Shown: positions 58,312-64,000 of the stretch, in pieces
Numbering within the stretch: position 1 is the stretch's first letter
How the letters are laid out: each line of letters starts with the position of its first letter
Source: Coprenecus sp949297365
GTDB taxonomy: Bacteria; Bacteroidota; Bacteroidia; Bacteroidales; UBA932
Assembly: GCA_963931055.1 (NCBI GenBank)
Contig: OZ006987.1
Span: 1,922,001-1,986,000, forward strand
DNA: 64,000 nt
Direction: 5' to 3'
Notes under the pieces: generated by a model
Told to the model about the DNA's origin: nothing
The model's database searches: none
The model's input: only the letters and a program-made list of their open reading frames with translations
Made by a program: the position numbers and the translations under genes

Positions 58312-61300
58312 CTACCAGCGGTCTGTGTCTGCGTCGATTTGCTTCAGAAGCTCGCGGACGGCTACCTCAAGCTGCTCGTCGCGTCCTTCGATGAGCTCCT
58401 CAGGCTTGTTGCGTACCTTGAAGTCAGGCTCAAGCTGGGAGTTCTCCAGATAGTGACCGTCGCGTGTGCGGTATCCGATGACAGGTATTCCGAAATACAT
58501 CGTGGGATCCTGCAGAGTCTCCCAGTTGACCGATGTCATGGTTCCCGGTACGGGCATACCTACTATCGAACCGATCTTCTGGTGCTGGTATACCCAGGGC
58601 GTGCCGTGGGCGTTGGAGTAGTTGTCCTCGCTCACAAGCATGATGGAGTGCTTGTTGTAGCGTCGGGAGGGCATGTCGCATACAACAGTGCCCTGGATGA
58701 CCTGCTCAAGGTATTTCTCTCCTGTGAAGAGTATCTCGATATCCTCATGGAGCCGGCCGCCGCCATTGTGACGGGTATCGATGACAATACCGTCGCGCAG
58801 GTTGTATTTGCCTAAGATGTCCGCATATACGTCGCGGTAGCTGCCATCGGCCATAGAGCGGATATGTACGTAGCCCAAGCGTCCGCCGGAAAGGCTGTCA
58901 ACCTCCGCCGCACGGCTCTCCACCCATCTTTTATACATCATCTCGTTCTGCTCGTAGCTGGAGATTGGCTTGGCTACCTCGTTCCAGCGTTCCTTGGTTG
59001 CCGGATCATAGAACGAGAAGAGCACCTGATCTCCCAGTTTGCCGTTGATCAGCGGGAACCAGTCCTCTCCGGCGAGTATTTTCTCTCCGTCGATGGCTTC
59101 CAGGATGACACCGGCCTTTACTTTCGAGCCGCTGACGGCGAACGGTCCGTCTTCCAGCACCTCGTCTACACGGAGGCCGTCACCGGTGTACCTCATGTCC
59201 AGCAGCAGTCCGAGTGCAGGTGTAGTCTTCTCAGCTCCGCGACCGCTGTAGCCTGAGCCGGTGTGGGATACGTTCAGCTCACCAAGAATCTCGGAGAGCA
59301 TTTCGGAGAAGTCATAGTTGTTGTTGATGTGTTTCAGGAACGGAAGGTAGTCCTTGCGCAGCTGTTTCAGGTCCACTCCATGATATGTGTCGGTGTAGAA
59401 CTTCTTTTCCTCCTGCTTGAACACATGGTCCATCATGTAGGCTCTTTCAGCCGCGCGGTCCAGCTCCATGGTCATGTTGAAGTTCACAGGCTTGATCTGA
59501 TTGCCGCCCATACTCATAATCTGAGGACGGTATCCGAGTATGTAAAGGTTTTTCTCGTCCTTGTCGAATGCCAGTGATGCGTATGATGTATTGAGCTTCT
59601 TGAGCAGCGATACGGCTCCGGTGCGGGTCTCCAGCTCCCAGAGATCGAATCCCTCCTCGAATGCGCTAAGGAAGTAGAGGCTCTCACCGTCGCCGGTAAG
59701 GGCAGCCGAGGCCAGAGTGGAAGACATGGGGGTAAGACGCATGATGCGGTGTTCTATGCCGTCGAAGTCTATTTCGATGTCCTTGCTCTCATCGGTCTCT
59801 TCTTCTGCATCATCGGCGTCCTTCTTGCCTTTCTTGTCCTTGGAGGCTTTCTCTTTTTCTGCCTCCTCTGCTTCCTTGGCCTTCTTCTCGGCGGCCTCTT
59901 CTTTCTCCTTGTAGAGAGCATACTCCTCCTCGCTCATGTTGAACTTGTCGTAGGTATCGCGGTTCATAAAGGCGATGAATACGTCGTCCTGGCTGCCCCA
60001 TGAGGCGTGTGCCCTGAGACCCAGGCGATTGGAGATGAATATGATCGCATTGCCGTCCATGGCCCACTGAGGCGAATGGTCAATGTAGCCGCTGTTAGTC
60101 ACGTTGTGTATTCTGCCACCGTCCACTGCGGAGACGATGCCTATGTCGCTGTACGGGTCGCGGCGGTTGGTGATGAGAGTCAGGGCAAACCATTTGCCGT
60201 CAGGCGACCAGTCGTACTGGAATTCCCCATAGTGCTGTGTGCCGTCGGTAATCTGACGGACCTTGCCGGTCTCAAGGTTGAGCACCTTTAGGATGTTGCG
60301 GTTCTCTATGAATGCCACTTCCTTGCCGTCGGGGGAGAAGGAGGGGAAGGTGCGCTCGTTGCCGTCGTCCTTGAGCAGCGGTTCCTCATCGATGAGGGTC
60401 GCGTATGCGAAATGCAGTTCGTCCTCGTCGGCCAGCGTTGCCTTGTAGAGGTTCCAGCAGCCGGTCCGCTCTGACGCATAGACTATGGTCTTTCCGTCGG
60501 GGGAGATGGTGATGCCCTCCTCGGCGGCTGCCGTGCGGCTTATCTGCTTGGTGGTGCTGTACTCACCGGTGGTGGCGAACACCTCACCGCGGCTCTGCAG
60601 GATTATCTCCTTGCCGTCATCGGAGAAGGCCATCTCGTTCACGCTGCCCAGATGGAGCATGGAGGGATGGTTGAGGTTGTCATTGACAATGCTGATCCTT
60701 ACTTTCTCCGGCTTGCCTCCATCGGCAAGTGTGTAGATCTCCCCGTTGTAGCCGAAACACAGTGTGCCGTTGCCTGCGCGGCTGAGGAAGCGCACTGGAT
60801 GTTTTTTGAAGGAGGTCAGGGCTGTTACGTTCTCAGCGTCATTGACTGCGGCCTCGTAGACGTTGAAGGAGCCTCCGTCGCGCTCGCTGAGGAATACCAT
60901 CCTGCCTTCAGAGGTGTATACCGGGTCGCGGTCCTCGCCGGGATTGAATGTAATCTGGGTGTGGCTTCCATCGGCTGCGTCATAATAGAAAATGTTGCGG
61001 GCCACCGAGGATGTGTGGTGCTTGCGCCAGATGTTCTCGCTGCCGGTACGGTCGTAGTATAGGAATGACTCCCCGTCGGTGTCGAAGCTGATGGAGCATA
61101 CTGGGGTGGCGGTTATCTGCTCCGGGCGGCCGCCGGTGGCTTTGACGCGGTACAGCTCTGTGAGCCATGAGGCGGACCACATCGCGCTGGATGCCGGATC
61201 CTGGATGGCTGCGGAGAAATAGATGTATTTGTCATCCGGAGAGAAGGCCAGAGGGGTCTCGGTGCCGGAGTGCGTGGTCACACGGGTGGCTTTCCCGCCG

Positions 61301-61620
61301 TCGACGCTCATGGTGAAAATATCCATGCCTCCGAAGCGGTCTGAGACAAAGGCTATGGTGCGGCTGTCGTTGGACCATATCGGCTGACTTTCATAATCGT
61401 CAGTAGCGGTGAGCCTTACGGCTTCTCCGCCGGATACGGGCACGTAGTAGATGTCACCTTGATAAGAAAATGCTATCTTGCTGCCGTCCGGGGATATCTT
61501 GGGATACCTCATCCAGAGAGGAACATCCGGGTCTTTAGGAACGGCTTTGATAAAAGTGACAGCTGCCTGTCCTGATAAAATGCAGACGGCAGACAGAGCG
61601 AAAATCAGTATTTTTTTCAT
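58312..61620 (-). CDS. exported tricorn-like protease (beta-propeller, PDZ, S41)
   Basis: 1102 residues. Signal peptide MKKILIFALSAVCILSGQAA. Residues about 35-330 and 330-560 are WD40/TolB-like propeller blades (YPKISPDGSKIAFSYQGDIY, PIWSNDSRTIAFVSDRFGG). An extremely charged Glu/Lys linker occupies about 563-606. Then come the C1/PDZ region (LGLLLDMRYTGDGLRVDEVL) and the S41 core (GIVIDTRHNGGGRLHEDIE). At the expected nucleophile the sequence is VSEDNYSNAHGTPWVYQH (about 996-1012), with NAHG where tricorn has SDG, so activity is uncertain. It presumably degrades peptides in the periplasm. Starts 32 bases after prmA. Confidence 0.9.
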   Translation of the reverse strand: MKKILIFALSAVCILSGQAAVTFIKAVPKDPDVPLWMRYPKISPDGSKIAFSYQGDIYYVPVSGGEAVRLTATDDYESQPIWSNDSRTIAFVSDRFGGMDIFTMSVDGGKATRVTTHSGTETPLAFSPDDKYIYFSAAIQDPASSAMWSASWLTELYRVKATGGRPEQITATPVCSISFDTDGESFLYYDRTGSENIWRKHHTSSVARNIFYYDAADGSHTQITFNPGEDRDPVYTSEGRMVFLSERDGGSFNVYEAAVNDAENVTALTSFKKHPVRFLSRAGNGTLCFGYNGEIYTLADGGKPEKVRISIVNDNLNHPSMLHLGSVNEMAFSDDGKEIILQSRGEVFATTGEYSTTKQISRTAAAEEGITISPDGKTIVYASERTGCWNLYKATLADEDELHFAYATLIDEEPLLKDDGNERTFPSFSPDGKEVAFIENRNILKVLNLETGKVRQITDGTQHYGEFQYDWSPDGKWFALTLITNRRDPYSDIGIVSAVDGGRIHNVTNSGYIDHSPQWAMDGNAIIFISNRLGLRAHASWGSQDDVFIAFMNRDTYDKFNMSEEEYALYKEKEEAAEKKAKEAEEAEKEKASKDKKGKKDADDAEEETDESKDIEIDFDGIEHRIMRLTPMSSTLASAALTGDGESLYFLSAFEEGFDLWELETRTGAVSLLKKLNTSYASLAFDKDEKNLYILGYRPQIMSMGGNQIKPVNFNMTMELDRAAERAYMMDHVFKQEEKKFYTDTYHGVDLKQLRKDYLPFLKHINNNYDFSEMLSEILGELNVSHTGSGYSGRGAEKTTPALGLLLDMRYTGDGLRVDEVLEDGPFAVSGSKVKAGVILEAIDGEKILAGEDWFPLINGKLGDQVLFSFYDPATKERWNEVAKPISSYEQNEMMYKRWVESRAAEVDSLSGGRLGYVHIRSMADGSYRDVYADILGKYNLRDGIVIDTRHNGGGRLHEDIEILFTGEKYLEQVIQGTVVCDMPSRRYNKHSIMLVSEDNYSNAHGTPWVYQHQKIGSIVGMPVPGTMTSVNWETLQDPTMYFGIPVIGYRTRDGHYLENSQLEPDFKVRNKPEELIEGRDEQLEVAVRELLKQIDADTDRW

Positions 61621-61652
61621 TCAGAGTTTGTGTTATTAGTGACTTGATAGGA

Positions 61653-62504
61653 TTAAATTTTCTTGAATGTTACGGTTGCCCAACGGTCCATGCTCTCCGA
61701 GGAGATGCGCTCCAACCCCTGGCGTGCGGCCTCCGCTTCTACCATAGCGCAGTCTTCCACATAGAAGCCGCTGGTAATAAGCCTGCCTTCCGGGCGTAGT
61801 CCGCGGGAGTAGGTTGACAGGTCCTCCAGGATGATGTTGCGGTTGATGTTGGCGATGATCAGGTCGTACTTGCCGGCCTGTATCAGCGAGGCGTCTCCGC
61901 ACAGGGCCTTGATGCGGTCTGTTACCCTGTTCCTGCGGGCATTTTCCCTGGCCGAGCGGACGGCAGTGGGATCGATGTCTATGGCGTGAACGGGTACGGC
62001 CGCCTTCATCTTGGCCGCAAGTATGGACAGGATACCCGTCCCGCAGCCCATGTCCAGCACCTGCTTGTCCCTGATGTCCTTCTCGGACTGCATCATGCTT
62101 CGGATTATCAGAGATGTGGTCTGGTGATGCCCGGTGCCGAAAGCCATCTTGGGGTCGATGGTTATGGTGTATCTGGTCCTGGGCAGGCCTTTGTGAAAAG
62201 AGGCTTTTATGGTGCAGCGTCCGTCTATGACCACGGGCTCGAAGGAGGATTCCCAGAGGGCGTTCCAGTTCTGCTCGGGTATCAGATTCAGGGTATAGCG
62301 TACCTTGAAGTCCGTCTCGGGAATCAGGCTCAGCACGGTCTTCAGATGCGGCTCGCTGAACTGCTCCTTGGGGATGTAGGCCTTCAGGTACGGCTCCTCG
62401 GTGAGGTAGCTCTCGAATCCGAGGTCGCTGATCTCGGCAGTGACTATGTCCGCATACCCGTCCTTGAACGGGTCGATCTCCAGAGATACTTCGATGTATT
62501 CCAT
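61653..62504 (-). CDS. prmA: PrmA, ribosomal protein L11 methyltransferase
   Basis: 283 residues. An N-terminal substrate-recognition domain (MEYIEVSLEIDPFKDGYADI) is linked to a class I methyltransferase: KASFHKGLPRTRYTITIDPK, AFGTGHHQTTSLIIRSM, motif I QVLDMGCGTGILSILAAKM (near 150), acidic HAIDIDPTAVRSARENA, and LIIANINRNIILEDL. It trimethylates L11. One base separates it from tpiA, an operon arrangement. Confidence 0.95.
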   Translation of the reverse strand: MEYIEVSLEIDPFKDGYADIVTAEISDLGFESYLTEEPYLKAYIPKEQFSEPHLKTVLSLIPETDFKVRYTLNLIPEQNWNALWESSFEPVVIDGRCTIKASFHKGLPRTRYTITIDPKMAFGTGHHQTTSLIIRSMMQSEKDIRDKQVLDMGCGTGILSILAAKMKAAVPVHAIDIDPTAVRSARENARRNRVTDRIKALCGDASLIQAGKYDLIIANINRNIILEDLSTYSRGLRPEGRLITSGFYVEDCAMVEAEAARQGLERISSESMDRWATVTFKKI

Positions 62505-62505
62505 C

Positions 62506-63258
62506 CTAGAAACTCCTGGCTATGGCGATGAAATCCTCCGCTTTCAGGGCTGCGCCTCCGATCAGGCCTCCGTCGATGTCATTCTGAGCGAAGAGCTCGC
62601 GGGCGTTGGCGGGCTTGCAGCTGCCTCCGTAGAGTATCGGGATATTCTCTGCCAGAACTCCGAATTTCTCCGCAAGAGTCTTGCGGATGAAGGCGTGTAT
62701 CTCCTGCGCCTGCTCAGCCGTGGCCGTCTTGCCGGTGCCGATGGCCCATACGGGTTCATAAGCCACTACAACGCAGGCTATCTGTTCGGGAGTCAGACCG
62801 GACAGTACTTCTTTTATCTGCGAGCCAACCACGTCAAAATGCCTTCCAGCCTCTCTTTCCTCCAGTTTCTCGCCTACGCAGTATATGGGTCTGAGTCCGT
62901 TGGCCAGTGCCATGGCCATCTTGCCGTTCAGCGTGGCGGAGGTCTCGTGATAGTATTCTCTTCTTTCTGAGTGTCCTAAGATTACGTATGTGCATCCGGT
63001 TGCTGCGAGCATGGCCGCTGACACCTCACCGGTGTACGCGCCTTTGTCCTTGTCGGCGCAGTTCTGGGCAGACAGGGCCACTGCCGTACCCTTGATGACT
63101 TCTTCCACGCGGTCGAGATGCGTGAAAGGAGGGGCAAGTATGAGTTGTACGTCCGATGGAACTTCTGCGATTGCGTTGACAATATCCTGTGCCAGTGCGG
63201 CTCCTTCTGCGGGCAGGGTGTTCATCTTCCAGTTGCCCGCTACGATTTTCATTCTCAT
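62506..63258 (-). CDS. tpiA: triose-phosphate isomerase
   Basis: 250 residues, normal length. Catalytic residues are in place: Lys11 in GNWKMN, His96 in ILGHSERRE, Glu168 in AYEPVWAIGTGKTA; the phosphate-binding ILYGGSCKPANARELF follows. Glycolysis, cytoplasm. First gene of the tpiA-prmA-tricorn-ybaN series, read leftward from the promoter at 63.3 kb. Confidence 0.97.
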   Translation of the reverse strand: MRMKIVAGNWKMNTLPAEGAALAQDIVNAIAEVPSDVQLILAPPFTHLDRVEEVIKGTAVALSAQNCADKDKGAYTGEVSAAMLAATGCTYVILGHSERREYYHETSATLNGKMAMALANGLRPIYCVGEKLEEREAGRHFDVVGSQIKEVLSGLTPEQIACVVVAYEPVWAIGTGKTATAEQAQEIHAFIRKTLAEKFGVLAENIPILYGGSCKPANARELFAQNDIDGGLIGGAALKAEDFIAIARSF

Positions 63259-63285
63259 AATGACTGCTGATTAGTTTGTGTTAGG

Positions 63286-63293
63286 CAAAGATA
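63286..63293 (-). promoter_or_regulatory. -7 box of the tpiA operon
   Basis: On the minus strand this reads TATCTTTG, 27 bases before the tpiA ATG. The best TTG upstream is 23 bases away, slightly long. Confidence 0.6.
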
Positions 63294-63323
63294 TGCAAAC
63301 GAAATCAAATACGGCTCAATCTT

Positions 63324-63353
63324 TTGTAAAATAAAGGATTTTATTTACTTTTG
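63324..63353 (+). promoter_or_regulatory. promoter of the trigger factor gene
   Basis: TTG (63324-63326), 19 bases, TACTTTTG (63346-63353), 37 bases before the ATG. Consensus elements and spacing. Confidence 0.7.
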
Positions 63354-63390
63354 CGCACTTGTATCAAAAAGACAATAATATATAAACGAT

Positions 63391-64000
63391 ATGGAAGTAA
63401 AAGAATTAGTAAATGACGGACTGACGATTAGACTGTCATTCCATTTTGTAAAAGACGATTATGCGGACAGCAGGAAGAAAGTGCTCAACCGTTTCCGTCG
63501 CAGTGCCGACATCAGGGGCTTCAGAAAGGGGATGGCTCCGATGGGGCTCATAGAGAAACTTTATGGTGGCCAGGCTCTTGTAGAGTCAATCAATGAACTG
63601 ATATCCAATAGTCTGAACAATTATATCGAGGAGCATAAGCTGACAGTGATCGGTGAGCCCCTTCCCGTTGAGGACGCTGAGACCAAGAATGACTTCGACG
63701 GTGGAGAGGAGTTCGATTTTACTTTCGACATAGCATTGGCTCCCAAGTTTGACCTGACTGTCTCGGCGGACGACCACATACCTTATTATAATATACCCGT
63801 CAACGACAAGGAGAAAGAGGAATACAAGAAGCAGCTTTACAAGCAGTATTCCCGCCTGGAGAACTGCGACGAGGTCAAGGACGGTGATTTCGTAGTAGCC
63901 GACATGGTGCAGGGAGACAGAAAGGTGGACGCCTCCTATATCGCCATGAACGTGCTCCACGAGGAGGCCAAGGCCCTCTTCCTGGGCAAGAAGGCCGGCG
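63391..64000 (+). CDS. tig: trigger factor (partial, N-terminal 203 residues)
   Basis: The ribosome-associated chaperone, cut by the window end. It starts MEVKELVNDGLTIRLSFHFV. The ribosome-binding tail is visible as NRFRRSADIRGFRKGMAPMG, matching the family GFRxGxxP signature, with the family LIEKLYGGQALVESINELIS segment after it. The linker VDASYIAMNVLHEEAKALFL leads into the FKBP-like domain region that the window cuts. Confidence 0.93.
   Translation, partial: MEVKELVNDGLTIRLSFHFVKDDYADSRKKVLNRFRRSADIRGFRKGMAPMGLIEKLYGGQALVESINELISNSLNNYIEEHKLTVIGEPLPVEDAETKNDFDGGEEFDFTFDIALAPKFDLTVSADDHIPYYNIPVNDKEKEEYKKQLYKQYSRLENCDEVKDGDFVVADMVQGDRKVDASYIAMNVLHEEAKALFLGKKAG

Overview
The window comes from a member of the Bacteroidales (phylum Bacteroidota) of roughly 50% GC. 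The evidence is the promoter style: TAnnTTTG boxes, several of them exactly TATCTTTG, with TTG about 19-20 bases upstream. Supporting features are lipoprotein signals ending in Ser/Ala-Cys, a glucose/galactose-type FHS transporter beside a ROK glucokinase, a prfB gene with a programmed frameshift, and many AraC, ABM, cupin and aldo/keto-reductase genes of the kind found in gut Bacteroidales. A narrower taxon cannot be fixed from the sequence. No rRNA, tRNA, CRISPR array, transposase or integrase was recognised.

Layout. 1-6.0 kb: end of a TPR sensor histidine kinase, an orphan BlaI regulator with a stub of its BlaR1 partner, then rlmN, a patatin/BamA-like protein and recX. 6.1-8.6 kb: a large surface lipoprotein, followed by a tandem repeat and prfB. 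10.1-13.1 kb: a striking long hairpin, glucokinase, sugar transporter and a Crp/Fnr regulator. 13.2-17.4 kb: two more large lipoproteins related to the first. 17.5-24.5 kb, all on the minus strand: two PH-domain membrane proteins, then BlaI, a BlaR1/M56 peptidase and an S41 protease carrying an inactive-looking M23 domain. 24.5-32.8 kb: an accessory region with carboxymuconolactone decarboxylase, Abi_2, broken cupin and monooxygenase genes, acetyltransferase, Fe-S aldo/keto reductase, AraC regulator, AAA ATPase and flavodoxin-like reductase. 33-39.3 kb: a four-gene operon encoding a porin, an imelysin lipoprotein, a di-haem oxidoreductase and a CcsBA cytochrome c maturation factor. 39.3-44.5 kb: TetR, methyltransferase and a pair of exporter-type ABC half-transporters. 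44.5-55.6 kb: mixed accessory genes, including a RelB/PIN toxin-antitoxin pair, a Nim-like flavoprotein, a second AraC regulator, a tandem pair of RhuM/PLD-like genes, a fluoride channel and a CAT-like acetyltransferase. 55.6-64 kb: core genes fumarase, tricorn-like protease, prmA, tpiA and tig.

Two themes stand out. First, the accessory regions hold several genes reduced to their two ends or to one end (BlaR1, cupin, FtsX permease, possibly Lgt, an acetyltransferase tail, an AraC start), which suggests decay by internal deletion. The region around 24.6-25.6 kb looks like a ruined paralogue of the intact locus at 27.5-30.7 kb. Second, the RhuM/PLD-like pair at 49.5-51.2 kb has almost identical ends around divergent middle segments, like two interchangeable recognition cassettes on one effector backbone. 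This pair is the best candidate here for an undescribed system.
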